From Apus apus (Eukaryota; Chordata; Aves; Apodiformes; Apodidae), in the NCBI RefSeq assembly GCF_020740795.1, contig NC_067295.1, forward strand, positions 1,178,501-1,242,500: a DNA stretch of 64,000 nt, given 5' to 3'. Position 1 is the stretch's first letter, and each line of letters starts with the position of its first letter. The notes under the pieces are model-generated. The model was not told the DNA's origin. It ran no database searches and worked only from the letters and a program-made list of their open reading frames with translations. Positions 1 through 13,800 of the stretch are shown in pieces. A program made the translations under genes and the position numbers.

Positions 1-1130
1 GGCAAACCTTCAAAGGACTTCTTGAAAAAACAAACACGCACTCATATAAAACACAGCAAGATCTCTGAGCAACAGAAGGAATTTTATAGGATGCTGACAA
101 TAAAGCTCTTTGCAATCTGGTGTCAAATTTAATTTCAGAAGTGTTGCAGCTCCATACTGTTGCTGGCCCCAGTCTCTGCCAGTGCCTAACTTCAGCAGCA
201 GCGATCCATTTACCCCTGGCTTGGAAGCTGGGTCTCATAGCCTGACAAACTCTAGAACGACCTTGTTAATTTGAAAAGTGACCTGCTTGAATCTAAACAG
301 GAGCTTGTGGCTCAGAGATGTGGCTGGAGCATCAGGGACAGGAGAGGATCAAGGCCTCAGAGCTATCCGTCCATTCACTGAGGTTTGCTTTGCTGTTGTT
401 GTTGCTGTCCTTTATTTGATTTGATTTAGCTGATTTAATGTCTCTTTAAGCAGCTAACCCTGAGGCCTGTTGGTTCACTACATTCCCAAAAAAATAATTT
501 ACTCAGAAAGAGTGTGATGAATGAGAAAGCTGGGTACAAAACTGAGTAGTGCTCTTCTGCAAAGATATTGGGAAAGCCATGGGAATGGTTTTTGTGTGAG
601 AAGCCCCTGACAAAGCAGTCTTCAGGAGCAGAGCAGTCTGTGGTGCCCGACATCCACTCTGCAGGTTTCAAACATGCTCCCAATGGCCAGAAGCCCCATC
701 TGGAGGCGGAAAGAGGAATGGATTTTCTGGTCATAACCACAGGGCCAGATGTGCTGCTGGATGGTCCCACATGCCAAGCAGGAGCTTCATTTTCTCCCAA
801 GCTCAGGAGACCCAGAGCATACTGCTCCCATCAGGAGGCAGGGACACCCTCACAAGGTCTGTGAGATCTGTAGCTCCAGGGCTTTGTAACCAGGTACCAT
901 TTTGAAGCAGTTTGAATATGAGCACAAGCAATGCCAGCACAATGGCCTGGGCAGAAGCAGCCTCTGCTCCCCCACTGCAGCCCTGGGAGCAGCCAGGAAA
1001 CACTGAGATTCATTCCAGTGCGTAATGGGAATGGTGAGGGAGGCAGGGAAGCCCAGGGGAGCACCAGACAGCTCTCATTTGACACATAACCAGCTGAGCC
1101 TGTCAGCAAGGGGGTCCTGGTAACACCTAC
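1..1130 (-). other. TRAF7: TRAF7 intron downstream of coding exon 3 (window edge)
   Basis: This is intron sequence after the last TRAF7 exon in the window. The next exon expected from the family, which begins with the Pro-Pro-Ile-Ser-Thr-Pro region, was looked for on the minus strand and not found, so it must lie left of base 1. No repeat, RNA gene or other exon was recognised here. Confidence 0.7.
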
Positions 1131-1222
1131 CATGCCATCATCCTCGTCCCGTGGGGAGTAGGTGAGTGTGCTGGAGGAGGATGGGGTCCGGCGATGCTGT
1201 TTAAAGGTGTTGGTCCCGTCAG
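1131..1222 (-). CDS. TRAF7: TRAF7 coding exon 3 (Ser-rich segment before the RING)
   Basis: The exon is 92 nt. The acceptor is the AG just above 1222, after a T-rich tract, and the donor is GTAGGTG at 1130-1124. Its first two bases complete the Ala codon split with the previous exon. It then encodes [17 protein letters not shown] and on to PRDEDDGM, ending in phase 0. Human TRAF7 has the corresponding DGTSTYKQH...SPRDEED segment, where serines are likely phosphorylation sites (inference). Confidence 0.96.
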
Positions 1223-2739
1223 CTTTAAATCAAATAGGAAAAAATAAAAGCAAGCATTTAGGCTCCTCAGTAACACTTCTGAGCTACTGGTCAGTGTAGC
1301 TTTAAGTGTTCCTTGAAAAAGGAAAAGCGTAGGGATTCCCCAGCTCCAGTTCTTGACCTGGACATGTCATTGCTGGCAGAACAATCCCCATCTCCGAGAA
1401 CTTGCTGAAATGCAGGAGGCTCCTCAGACGTAGCTGGCCCAGAAAAGAGCACAGAGAATATTCTACCAGCTCCATAGGTTAAAAACACTATTAAAAGGGA
1501 ACACTATACTCTCACATATTTCAGTCATCAAGAAAAACTGCTTTGATCAAGGGAGGTCTGTATATTCTTGCAACACTAAATTAAACTGGAGATATTTGTA
1601 TAAAGATGGTATTACTGACTTACATAAGAAGTTGAACGTAAATATTCAGAGCCCAGCCTTTTAAAGTCCAGAGTCCAGTACAAAAGTAACCCAAGTATCT
1701 CCCCAAGTAGATGTTCAGTTTCTTATCTAAATTATTGTCAAGTGCCAGTTTATCTTCACTAAATTAAGGGTATTTTCATATGAAATCAGGCCTCTTCCTA
1801 CATTCACACCATGCATCAGGGCTCAGACTCCTCACCTGCTGGGCTTTGAGGAACAGAGCAGAAGAATTTTAAAAGAGCAGCTACACTTGCATCCCCTCCT
1901 ATCCTAGTTCTTGCATCCCCTCCTGTCCAAGTTAAAAATGGCCATGGGGGTTTTACCAAAGTGCCCAGAGTGACTTGCAGTCGGGGAGAGAGTGAAGGTG
2001 GGAATTTCAGCACTGGAAATGGTTGCCTGAGAAGTCAGAGAGATAAATAAGATTTGGGGCTGAGCTCTGTGTCCCACCCTTTTGTACTATCCTAATTCCA
2101 GCAAGGGCTTCCCAGTGGTACTGTTAAGTCTGCCTAAAGGGAGCATGTATCTGTGGAGCTCATTCCCTGAGCATCAGATGCCACGACTGAACAACACATG
2201 GGCTGCATAGCACTAAAAGCAGCACCTCAGCACCTGCCTGCAGTGAACAGAGTGATCCTCCCAACAGCTTTAGGATCTGTACAACAGCAGCAGCAGAACT
2301 GGTAGGAATCACACACAGTGCTGTGGGGAGAAGCTCTGTGTATGAAATACACTCACCCTTGGTGATGGTTGTCACAGCAGAATAGGCTGGCCCAAAAGTT
2401 GTTTCCATTCTTGTCTGAAACAGTGACAAAACACAAGTCAGTGGGTAGCACCACAGCACAGCCCACAGGCTTGTCACCTGTCCTGGACTGGTGAAAAACA
2501 CATACATACATACACATTCTCAACTTTTATCTGTGGATATTGTGATTTTTAAGAGGCAAGAAAGTACCATACTTTCAAAAGCCATCTTCACTTTCTCAAA
2601 TGAAAGGGTGAGAGCACAGGAAGCAGCCCCAGCCACTGCCCACACCCCCAAGCCTCACCCCGTTGGTGTTTTCAGAAGCAGTGATGCTTGTTGTGCCACT
2701 GGAGAAACGATTGTAGCGAGAGCTCTTGTTTGAGCTCAT
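1131..2739 (-). CDS. TRAF7: TRAF7 5' coding part (join 2739-2659, 2414-2357, 1222-1131), continues off the left edge
   Basis: This is the N-terminus of TRAF7, a RING-finger, TRAF-type zinc-finger and WD40-repeat E3 ubiquitin ligase and scaffold acting in MAP3K (MEKK3) and NF-kB signalling. The three exons join in frame to 77 residues with consensus GT-AG splice sites: 27 codons, then 19 codons plus 1 base, then 2 bases plus 30 codons. The protein starts [14 protein letters not shown], contains [17 protein letters not shown], and continues through a Ser-rich stretch ([17 protein letters not shown]). This matches the human protein almost residue for residue, including a 27-residue first coding exon. 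The serine-rich segment precedes the RING domain, which is not in the window. The gene points left, divergent from the SNHG19-like gene. Identity is firm; the gene is cut by the window edge, not broken. Confidence 0.96.
2357..2414 (-). CDS. TRAF7: TRAF7 coding exon 2
   Basis: The exon is 58 nt and encodes [19 protein letters not shown] plus one base. The acceptor is TTTCAG above 2414 and the donor is GTGAGT at 2356-2351. The peptide differs from human TRAF7 only by Phe to Tyr in this stretch, which makes it the best anchor for identifying the gene. Confidence 0.97.
2659..2739 (-). CDS. TRAF7: TRAF7 coding exon 1 (start codon)
   Basis: The exon runs 2777-2659 with 81 coding nt from the ATG at 2739. 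It encodes [14 protein letters not shown] and ends ENTNG at donor GTGAGG (2658-2653). The first residues MSS.KS.RYNRFS and the 27-codon length match human TRAF7, which fixes the start. The acceptor CAG lies above 2777 after a pyrimidine tract, leaving 38 nt of leader in this exon. Confidence 0.95.
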
Positions 2740-2765
2740 AATCTAGGCCAGCATTTGTTAGTCAT
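2736..2765 (-). promoter_or_regulatory. TRAF7: TRAF7 leader uORF ending on the main start codon
   Basis: An ATG at 2765 opens a 9-codon reading frame (MTNKCWPRL) whose TGA stop at 2738-2736 overlaps the TRAF7 ATG at 2739-2737, giving the four bases ATGA. The arrangement could allow termination-reinitiation or could damp translation. This is seen in sequence; the effect is inferred. Confidence 0.6.
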
Positions 2766-5700
2766 GGGAAGTTTGCTCTGTGGAAGAAGAAGGACAGAAA
2801 GAGAGTTTTAAGTTCATGGTACATATTTTCCTGGGCTCAGAGAACAATCTCCTGCAGCACTAAGTCTGAGTACTTAACCTAAGCTCACATAAACCTGGAT
2901 TTTCAGAAGCAAGTGGCAAGGTCAAAGTCAGGCTCCTTCAAATCATTCCTAAATGAGTGTTCAGCATTTTTAAAAATGAGATTATCTTTTAAAATACCTC
3001 CTTAATCACTCAAATGCTGAAATACCCACAATCATTAGCTGCTTTTACAACTGTTTTACTGGCACACGAGACTTCTCAGGAGATTACTCTAAGACAGACA
3101 GCATCCCACTGGTCACGATACACATCAGCCTCTTCCCCAGTTGTGACCAACAGCCCCAGCCCTGGAAGCTCTGCAGCCTCATCAGCTGGGGTGGCAGAAA
3201 GGGATCCCTCCAAGGGAGCCCCTTTCCCAGCCAGGCTGTGCAGAGCTTCCCAACAGTTCCAGCCAAGGAAACCAAAGCCTAAACTTCCTTGCACACACAA
3301 AACTTGAGGCTGCCACATACTCAAAAGTGTGATTAGCACAGGCCTCGTCCTGTTCTGGGGATGAACTAGGGGGCAGTTTTGCTATTTCATTCAAAAGCCC
3401 TGGGCTGTACTGCTGAACACAAAAGCCAGGACTAGATCTGAGCAGAAAGCAAAACCCCCTCATTTTATTTGGTTATGTTTCCATTAAAGGAGTTCTTTCC
3501 AGCACAGTCTGAGTTATGTAGTCTAGGAAACCATGAAAGCCACCTTACTTCAAGTAGCACATTTGTGACTCTGAATCTCAGTGCCATTTTCTGCTCAGAA
3601 AAAAAACCAGCAAAGACTCAATCATCACCCAGAAAGAGAAACCTTCTCCCCCCAGAAGCCAGCAGAGGGGCTCATTTCCATCTCTCCATTGTTTACACAG
3701 TTTTTTACAGGGTTCCAGTTTGCAAAGTCAAGTATTACACAATAATAATCTGCAGAAACACATGGGGTTTGCTTTCTTTAACCTCTGTTGAAACCTGATT
3801 CTGGCTTCAGGGCACAAAGTTGCACTGTTGTCCCAGAAAATCTGGCAAGATGCTCCCCAGGAGTCTCCTTCTGGGCCAGGATATCCATAGGAAGGGGCTG
3901 CACCTCCTCTCTGCCATTCCATGGAGATGCTTTTGGCTTGAGCAAAAGTTTCCATCAGACAAAACAAGGGTTCAGCAGGGCACTGAGCTCTCCTCCTAAG
4001 CTGCCCCTCCATCCCACAGGCTGCTCCAGTTTGCCCAAGGAGACAGGAACCCTGTGTTTCAGGAATCAGCTTCTTGGGAAGGATCCTGACTAAGACACCC
4101 CTTTCTGTCCAAGGCACAGTTAAGACTTGGCACTCTCACTGTCAGCAGCAGAGTCCAAGGAATAAACAGACAACTGCAGTGAGGACAGACAGGCCAAAAA
4201 TGGTTTACTAAGATACCACCAAAATCCTTTCTGCAGGACAAGAGCCAACCACCAGCAAAAGGTGCCCTGGAAGGACAGATGCCTGCGACCAGCCCAGGCT
4301 GAGCTCCTGGTCCCTTGCAGACATGTGCCTGCTTCTGGCCCCAGCCAAGATAGCACTGCTCTGGCCAGGATTTCCCTCTCCTGCTGCTCACATTTTCAAC
4401 TTCTGGGATGTAAAGTGACTTGGGTGTTCCTGGCAATTGGTTTTCTCTTATCTTAGGGTGACACATCCTAAGTTTCCAAGCTCTTCATAAAGGAGACCAC
4501 TGTTCTCTCTACAGAAAGAGGAACTGATGCTCACAGAGAGACACAGTCACACAAGGCAGCTGTGGCCTGGGACTTGCCCAGGGCCTCCTCAGTGCCAGCC
4601 CAAGAGCACACCCACCTCTGGGGTCAGCCCCAGCAGGAGGCTGCCTGCACTCAGGGCTGGCCATGTTCTGCACCACATTTAAAACACCACCAAGGTGATA
4701 ATCAAAATGTCCTCAGCCAATGATCTGCTAAGGACCAGTGGTTCAGCCATCCCTGACACAGCACTTGGTGTTCCTTGCTGCAGCTCTTTACTGGACAACT
4801 GTCTGGCAGCCAGCTGACAGCAGCAGCACAGCCAAGGATTCACTATGCAGGTCTGAACTGTCAGAAAAAGTTACAATCTAAAACAAACAAAGAAAAAACC
4901 CCAACCAAAAACCTAACAAACAAGAGCCTGAAAAAACAAACTCAAGACCATCTTAAAAACAGGGATCTGGATAATGTTTTCCACACATTTGAAAGCACTG
5001 TCCTGGCTGTTTGCAAATGCCAGATCCCTCAGGAGATGCTAAGCAGAGTTGCTGGAGTCCTCTCAAGAACAGCAGGAACGAAGCAGTGCTGTGCTGCTGC
5101 ATCATGGAGACCTGCCGAGTTTAAAGCTGGGCTCCAGGATCCTTGGTCCCTTTCAGTGGTGCCTGAAAGCACAGACAGCAGGAGGCCTGGGAGGGTGGGG
5201 GAGAGGGCAGACAGAGCTTTTGGGGAACACACTGGCCGTGTGTTACCATAAGATCTGAATCCCACTCAGCCCTTCACGACCTTGGGCAAGTCCCTGGAGC
5301 TCTGCTTCCCCTGCACAGCTCTCCTTAGTTTGCCTTTTCCACCCAGCTTATCTGGACAACAAAGCCTAAATATCTCTAGATATCTGGCACAAAAGGGTCT
5401 ACACCTCAGCTGGGGCCTCCAGATGACGCAGTGCTCATAAATAATGTATAGCAAGTGCTTCATGAGTGGTGACACAAAGTGCCACACTTCTGTGATTCCA
5501 TGGTTGCATTATCCCAGGCATGTATCCCTACAGTTCCCCTATGGAACAACAGAGCCAAGCTCACCATCTCCCATGGAGAAGGGATGCAGCATCATCCTCC
5601 TCTGATGTTAGGGCAGAAATAGAGGGACTGGCTTTTCAGAAAGGCTAGGAATTCATGATTCCTTCCTCAGAGAACCTCAGCAGCACCTCTCCAAACACCC

Positions 5701-7409
5701 TCTGTCTACTCACAAGGGAAGGGCAGGGCTGTGCTCCCACCTCACCAGTCAGAGACCATTAAGGGAACCTGGCATATCAAATATTCCTACTGGGTTTTAA
5801 GACAAACAATCACTCCCAGATGGAAAAAGAGGAAGCCCATCCTTATGGAGGATTGTGGGCTGCCTGCAGACTCAGGCAAAAGCTTCATCTCTTCTCATTT
5901 TCAGGGTATTGCCTTCAAACATAACAGACAGAGACTCAAAAAAGCATCAGAGAAGCACTCACTGTGGAGCACAATGAGACAGGGAAATGCTAGAAGGAGG
6001 ACAACTAACAGTTTGAGTAGCTTTGTTATATCATCAAACACAGGATCAGGCATGCAACAAACAGTAACACAGGCACTTGAGCTGCTGCAGCCAGTGAGTT
6101 ATGGCCTGTCAGCCATGGATGAGTACAACCCTTTCAATAACTGCCTTTGAAATCTCTGTGTGGGCTTTGAGATGACCACCGTGGTGGCTCTCAGGGTGAC
6201 ACAGCAGGCCAAAGAACCACTTTCTGCTGAGAGGCATTGAGGAGGCACTCCAGCTTCACCCTGTCCCAAAGCCCCACTGAAACAGATGCAGAATGCCTTC
6301 CAACTTCAACAGATCTTGGACAAATCCAAAGCAAGGAAGGGGATATGGGCTGGTAGACAGGGATTTTCTATTCATTGTTTATAATCATGTCCTGTGCTCT
6401 GCAGTGTGGCTGAGCAACCTACCTGCAAGCAGCAGCAGGGAGCCTGCTTCGTGTCTGCTCTGCACAGAAACCAGAGGAATGCCAGCAACGGAAACCATGT
6501 GGAGAGGAACATCAGCCAGGCTGCAGAACACCAGCCACCACATGAATACCTGATTTCAGCCCAAATCTCTGCAACCACCACATACAGGAAGCATTTAAAC
6601 AGAGCAGACACCTCTCTACAGCACTGTCTGACAGCTCCTTCACATCTCAAACAGTCTCCCAAAAGGTATCAAGACAGGCCTTTTTCAACAGACATCAAAG
6701 CAGTTAAAAGGAGGCAGAAAAGAGCTGATGTTGTCAGCACTGATACCAGCTTCCTACAGCACTTGCAAAAATCTCCACCAGATCTCTGAACCTCGGCTTG
6801 CCAACTGAACCCTGCCAGCTACACTGTCCTGTGCTCCTGGGTGGCTGATGTCCCTCCCTGGGCCACAGCAGCTCCTGTCCCTGCTCTGAGTGCAGGCAGA
6901 GCTCCACAGCCCGGGGACTCCGAGCAGAACGGCCTGAGGAGGCAGCGACGATGACACAGTGAAGGATCAAATATTTCATGTTACAAAACATGTGTGCTCT
7001 GTGACCTAGAAGGAAAACTAAGATTTACTGGAAATCACAAAATCCTTTGGGCTGCTAAGTCCTTCTCAGATGACCAAACACAAAGGGGCTCCAGAAATCC
7101 CCTGAGCATCTCCAACAGCTCCCACAGAGCAGCAGGTCAAAAAACCTCATGCTGGAAATATTCTTCTGATTTTCCAGCCTAGGACTCTACAGGGTCAGGT
7201 TATGATTCACAGCAAAACGGGCTGTGAAGGACCCTGACATCTGCAGTGGGTGGACAGGTTCCCTCTGCTCAAACATACAAGAACTGTTGAAAGAACTTGC
7301 GTGTCCCAGCAGGACGGGGCTGCCCTCTGAACTGGAGAGGGTGGACCCACAGATCTGGAGATCACCTCAGGAACCCAGCCTGGGATCCAGACTCTCCTTG
7401 ACCAGGGTT

Positions 7410-7436
7410 ATTTTTTTTTTTAAATTATTATTATTT
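7410..7436. repeat. T-rich/TTA simple repeat
   Basis: A run of about twelve T followed by AAATTATTATTATTTT, in TRAF7 intron 1. Confidence 0.8.
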
Positions 7437-9227
7437 TGCAACTTTAGTGGTTTTGACAGTAGAAAAAGAGGGGGAAAAATCTACCCTGAAAAAAGGAAGC
7501 TGTGGGGACTCACTATGTGTGAAATCACAGGGCTGATAGTAACCAGATGGGAGGGGGGGAAGGGCAGGTTTATTTGCACAACATGGGGAACAACTGAGGC
7601 TTCTGAGACTCAGCGAGAAGAAAAGCCTTAAAAATCCTACTTTAGTACTCCAGGCAAGGAAAAACCCAACCACCAGGAGTTGCAGAGACAGCTGGGGAAA
7701 GCAGTGCTCCTTCTCCTCACCACAGAGGCCAAGAGGATCAGCAACAAAGCAGTTTTCTGCCAGCTGTTCCACCCAGCTGCCAGCCCCACCCGTGCACCTC
7801 ACAGCCGGGAGGAGTCACCCCCGGATCTGTGGCCTGGTGAATCCTTTGGCCTGTGCTGAAGAGTTTGCCCACAAGAGGGGTCTGGTGGGCCTGGCACGGT
7901 TCTCCCTTGCACTCAGCAAAAGATCCTTGCAACCACCCTCAAGGCTTTGAGGGGGCATATGGCATGAGGAGAAGGGATGGCAGAGTATCCCATCCTTAAT
8001 AAACATCACAACACCTGCCTGGTCCCCATTTGGAGCCAGTTCCTAAAGCAGGAACCATGCTCCTGCAGGCAGGATGGCACTGCTGGGGTTTGTGCTCAGG
8101 CTGCTCTCCAGTGCCAGACACAGGCATGGCATCAGGCTCAGCAGGTGAAGTGTGGCACCTGTGGGGTGCACTTGCCAGACCAATACAGTGTGCCAAGAGC
8201 CCCACGAGCAACTCTACTTCACACCATCAACAGCCCATAAAGCTCAGCAACATGACCTGCATCTACTTTGCTGTTCTTTTTTCCCCTCCCTCAGTTCACC
8301 AAAGCCATCTGAAAGGTTATCCACTCCCAGGGAACCTGCTGGGCTGCCTGAACCCCACACAGCAGCAGTGTCTGCTGGGCAGCAAGGCCAGTGCCTGCAG
8401 CTGCCCTCCTGGGAAGAGCAGGCAGGGCTATCCTGCCCTGGCTGGGAACAGGCTGTAGATGACATGAACTTCTTTATTTCATAGCCTGGGTATTTCTGAT
8501 GTAAGACACAAGCTTCTGCTCTTACACCACAGCCGGAATAGGAAGGGCTGCACATCTGAGAGTACTGGCAGATCCCTGGGGAAATGCTCTTACAAGCACC
8601 CCATGCTGCTCCAGCAGCCCAGGAACAGGGACAAGGGAAAAGCAAGGGGAGCAGGTGCTGTGAGCAGGGGTGCGTGTCTCTGGGCTGCATCCCTTGCTCT
8701 GCTCCACCACAACCTCTCACACACCCAGGGCTGGAGGGGGAGGTATCAGGGTGAGTAAACCCAGCCCCATTTGGGCAGGCTCTGTCCACCTTGTCCTTCT
8801 GCAGCACCAAGGTGTTGTCCACACCTTCTATCCATGGCTCACAACAACATGCAAGGGAACATTTCAGACTAGAGACAAGACTCATCAGCTCAAATGCCAA
8901 CTCTTGCACAGAGACAACCGTGGCACAGTCATGCTGTCTTTCTTGATCAAGTGTCTCTGGTGGAAGCTTCTCTCCTTGCAGAAGTGTGTGTGTGACCTGC
9001 ATTAACAAGGCTAAAGAACTTGGTGACAAGGACTATCAGCATCTGGTCTGACTTGTAAAACATGGGCTGTAAGAATGCGTGTGAGCTACAGCAGATCACC
9101 AAGACAGACATCCTACAGATATCACCAGACAGGAAGCAGAAGGTGGAGCTCAGTGCCCACTCCTCAGGTTAGAGCAAACTAAGCAAGCATTCCCCCAAGA
9201 ACCACTGCTGAATCAGCTTTTCCAAGT

Positions 9228-9345
9228 TCATTGGGGAAGACACTGAATTAAGAGTGAGCAGAGAAATCACCAAGTTTGCAGATGACAACAGGTTCATCTG
9301 AGTAGTCAAATACCATGTTGATGGTGGGGAATTCAACAAGTTGCC
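9228..9345 (+). mobile_element. Degenerate CR1-like LINE fragment (reverse transcriptase region)
   Basis: On the plus strand the stretch around 9265-9295 reads ITKFADDN, like the KFADDTKL motif of the CR1 ORF2 reverse transcriptase. Residues resembling the downstream FNK..K region follow about 20 codons later, after an in-frame stop. It looks like an old, inactive fragment. No 3' tail is present, so the family assignment is tentative. Confidence 0.45.
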
Positions 9346-10836
9346 CATGAAAAACAAACTAATGGGCCATTCTCATCCCACCCTTGGCTGGTCATTTACT
9401 GAAGTTCAAAAGCCTGCTCTCAGCTGGCCTGGGAAAGGAGTTAAGCACCAATAAAAGCATTTAGTTTTCAGCAGACACTGCATCCCCTACCCCCCAAGGA
9501 AGCCAGAGGAACACTTGTCTCACCTGCTGCATTCCACTCTCCTGGAGCTGCCCTGCTAGACCCAAGGAAATCAAAGTTTCTTCTCTACTTTGTTCCTCAG
9601 TTGCTGGGCAGTCACTGAGGGCTTTTCAGACTGCTTTGCCTCCTGGGTGGCTGCACTGCCCTGGGAAGGTTTAACCACTCCTATCGCATTATGGGATTCC
9701 TCCAGATTAAAGTCATAAGAAACCTGAGCCCATAATCATTACTCAAAACGCTCAAAGTATCACTTCCACCCCCTGCTCCCCCACCAACATACTCCAGAGC
9801 TTCGAAACTTCACGACATGCTCTTGCTTGCCCTCTGCAATTAGACCATTTTAAAGAGTCATCTGAAATGCATCAACTCCTTCACCAAAAAAAAAAATATC
9901 CAGTACATTTCAGTCACCTGATCCTTTTTTTGTTCAGTTTCCTTGGACTTTGCTACTGAGAACAAGCAGGAGAGCAGAAGGTGTGACAGCTACACTCACT
10001 GCTAGGAAGTGTTAACCAGAGACTGAGAAAGGGAGAAAATTGTTCCAGGGAGCACATGAGCTGGGCAAAATATGATGAACTAGTGATGCCCTAGATATCT
10101 ATCAACTAGTTTACCAACTTTGATAATCATTCCTTGATTCTGAAAGAAATCAGGGGATGTGGACATTTCCAGCATGCCAAGTCTACTGACAACTTCCAAA
10201 GCACTACTCAGTGTCCCACAGCCACCTAACACCACAGAAGGAAAGTCACGTTTACTTTTCTCCCTCAATGTACCAGTGGCATCTGTGCTGTGCCCCCCAG
10301 GAGTCAGGATGCAAGGGAGGGGCAGGCAGAGGTACCGCCCCTTCGCACAAACTCAGCTTCTTTGCTCACACCTTCTCCTAAAGAATCTCAAGGATTTCCT
10401 ATTTCTGAAACCACCAGAAGCAACCTCAGAAAACCCTCCAGTGTGGCTGCCCAGTCAGGTGTTAAATGTCCTTGCAAAGGTCACTCTGAAGGATCACAAA
10501 ATCAGCACCACACAGCTCTGGCTAGCATCAGGTACCCACTTCGAAACCTGGGTTGGATTTCAGATGCCTCCTGCTTTTTGACTAAGATCTGGACACACGG
10601 ATGAAAACAGTTCCTCCCTCACGCCTGCCTGTGACTGTTGCAACACGGCAGCCTCTGGGGAACACTGCTGACACAGCCTGACATCCCACACCCAGGGCAA
10701 ACGCTTTTCCTTGGGGGAACTCACCACCGGCCATCCCAGCTGGCACGGAGCAGCAAAGCCCAGCAAGATGCCACCATGAGCAAGTTCCCAAGCTGTGGGC
10801 AGGCTTTTCCTCGGTCAAAATGTCTCTTCTGCTATC

Positions 10837-10868
10837 TGTGTGTGTGTGTGTGTGTGTGTGTTTGTGTG
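10837..10868. repeat. (TG)n microsatellite
   Basis: About twelve uninterrupted TG dinucleotides followed by TTTGTGTG, in TRAF7 intron 1. Confidence 0.95.
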
Positions 10869-13800
10869 ACTCCTCAGTGATGCAAACAGAAAGGCACGCA
10901 GAGCAGTGGGCGATATGTAAATTCAGCTGGAAAATCCCAGAGCTCAGCCAGTCTCCCCACTGCCTCTGCCCTGACTGCCCCAGACTCAGGAGGTTTAGTC
11001 TGAAGCAGCACAACCACTTTCTCAGAACTCACAGACTGATTCTTCTGATCAGAGAGACCTCCAGGGACAGGATGGTCCATTACTCACTTTTAAAGGGAAT
11101 TTGATTTTCTCACCCTCTTCAGACAGGTCCCAAGCTGCTCATACTGGGGCAATTTAGCAAACAGCAACTCAGCTTTTGCTTGTAGAGACAATCCTGGGAA
11201 ACCCAGTGAACAGAGAATTGCCACAAAAAGGCAGAGCTTTCCTGGGCCAGTGAGCAGGGCTCGGCTGGGAGATGGGCACTGGTGCTGGGGGACTGCTACT
11301 GCCAGGACTGCCAGCCCAGGCAGGAGAACAACGTGCTTTCATGGAAGAGGCTCTCCCAGGAGCTGGCACTGCACCAGGAGCTCTCATCTTGCTCCAGGAC
11401 CCAATACACCAGGACCCAACACCCCTCCTTGCAGCTTTTACACCTCACTGAGAGCAGCAAGGGAACTCTCACAGAGCTCTGAACTTGGGCTAAAGGCAGA
11501 GAAGGAGCAGGCTGGAAATGGGTATACTGGCGTTCTGCTGCCCTGCACTGCTGGGGAGGCTGCCGAGCTGGAAAAAAAGGCACCACGTCCCTTCTGGGAG
11601 CAACCACCCACCTCCTGCCTTGCTCCAGGGAGTTGCTACATTCCCCCCAAACCACCGTGCCCGTATGTGCCTCATCATGCCCGTGGCAAAGGAGCAGAGC
11701 CAGAGAAGGGAAGACAAGGAGCATAAAAATCCGGAGGGAAGAGCTCGGACAGACTGAACATGTCCACATAATTGAGCTGGTGAAACCAGGAAGGACTTCC
11801 CCACAAAGGCCTCTCCCCTGGCACTGCTGGGCTTGGCTGGGACAAGCTGAGGGGCGGGTACCACCATGCCCCAGAACAGGGCACAGCTGAAAAGGGCTGG
11901 GAAGGTCCCATGGGGCAGGGAAGTGCTCGGCCCATGAGGTGCCAAGTGCTGAACAGCTGAAGCTGCACAGCCCTCAGCACAGCCCAGGAGCAGCCCTGGA
12001 GCCCACGGACATCCCTGCAGCTCCAGCCACAGAGCTGGGCTTCCCTTCCCCAGGAAGGGAGGGTGTGACTGCAGAAGGGCTCCAGCCAGGGGACATGAAC
12101 ACACCAGTGTTGTTTCACAAATGGCTTAAGGTCAGCCAAGGCTGCACTGCCCCTGGAACAGGCAGCTGGGGCCCAGCCCCACCACCCTCACAGCAATGAG
12201 TGGCTGGTGTCTCTGTGTGCCCCTTTGGGTGAGGAAAACAAACTGCTTGAAAACTATGGATTTGGGTTTGTTTTTTTTTCCTTGGGTTCAGTCACCACAG
12301 TGACAATTCATGTTTGGATGTTATCAGAGAAGCTACCTGCATTCCCTGATGGAATGTCCTGGTCACTCCAGTTCAGCTTTAGGTTTCCCACTGCCACTTG
12401 GTAAAATTTCACCTCCTTCATGGTGAAATGTTCTTTCTGCAGAGAGTTCCACTGCAAGCCATCTGCTGCTGCAGCAATCCCAAAGGCAAAGCTGGAGCTA
12501 CCTGCATTGCTATGGCTGGGTTGGCCCTGGCCTTCCTCAGCAGGGCCCAGGGTGGGAGACCCCAGGACTTGAAGGGGAACCTAGCAGACTGCTGACAGCT
12601 CCTGGCTCCTACAGGAAATCCCAAAGCCCTTTGGTCTCCTATTCCCCAGGTGTGCAATGAGGGCAGCACTGTTGTTCTCCTGCTCCATGTCCATGGTGGT
12701 GCTCAGCTCCTTGGCCTCATGCTCAGCACTCATCTGTACAGTGCCCAACCCAACGCAGCCCAGTGTTTGATGGTGCATTGAGTTATCTCCACCATAACAT
12801 GCTTTCTGTGAAGGACCTCCTCCCCTGCACACCTCCCAGGGAGCTGTGTAAAGGCTGTCATGGATGTGGTTGACTTTCTCACACCCTTTCCCTAAGCAAG
12901 GGCGTTCTGGAACCACGCTGCACCCACGCAGCCCTCTCCCACAAACCCAACAAACGTCATCACCACTGGCAAATGCTCACAGCCAAAAGGCAACAGCTGC
13001 TTAGCAGGAACACTAACTGGTTAATACAGACTGCAAATAATTCATCACTGGGGTGAAATCGCCCAGGGGGGCAAAATTAAAGTGCTGGAAATGAAACAAA
13101 GCATTTGGCAACACTGCCAAAGTTAAAAAAATAACTGCCGGGCCAGAGTTCTCACAATAGGTACAACCCAGGGGGCACAACAGCCTGGACCTGGCTACAC
13201 AGGTACCAGACCCAGCTAACTCAGGGACCAGCTTCCTTCTGACACCTGCGGGCCCCAGCAGAGCTGCTGTCTTTGCTACCAATGTAGCTCAAAAGCAAGT
13301 TGGACTGAAAGGAAGTCCTCACTCCTGGTTTCCTCACAATACAACAGGATCCTCAGGTCACAGTCATGGACTGAACAGGAGAAAAGTGTTTGACAGCAAG
13401 CCTGGCAGCAGAATAAGGGAGAACTAAACAGCATGTTTGAAGTGAGAAGACAAGAGTGCAGCTCCAGTGCCTGCCCAGAGATGTGCATTGTCTCAGGGTG
13501 GTTATGGAGATCATCACCAAACACCCTATATTGTGCAAGCTGTGAAACCCAAGCATGAGGGAAGGAGATTAATGGGGAAGCAAGACAGAAGCATCAGCAA
13601 CACGTGTCCCAAGCTGGACGAATAATGGAGCAGGAAAATATAAAAGTAAGGATGCCCTGCAGGAAGGTACATCAAACAGCAAGGGAAAGGCGGCTGGGGC
13701 AGAGGGCAGAAGACACGGATGGGATCCACCACGGACCCAACAACACAGGAGGCAACACACGAGCTCCTCTGTGCACCTGAACAATCGCGCTGGCACCTGC

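Noticed and set aside
8244-9029. 261-codon minus-strand open frame in TRAF7 intron 1
   Set aside because: No recognisable domain or splice structure. Its composition is like the surrounding intron and it appears to be a chance open frame.
9228-9345. KFADD-containing peptide as a host gene
   Set aside because: The motif is that of the CR1 reverse transcriptase and is interrupted by stops, so it is annotated as a degenerate LINE piece.
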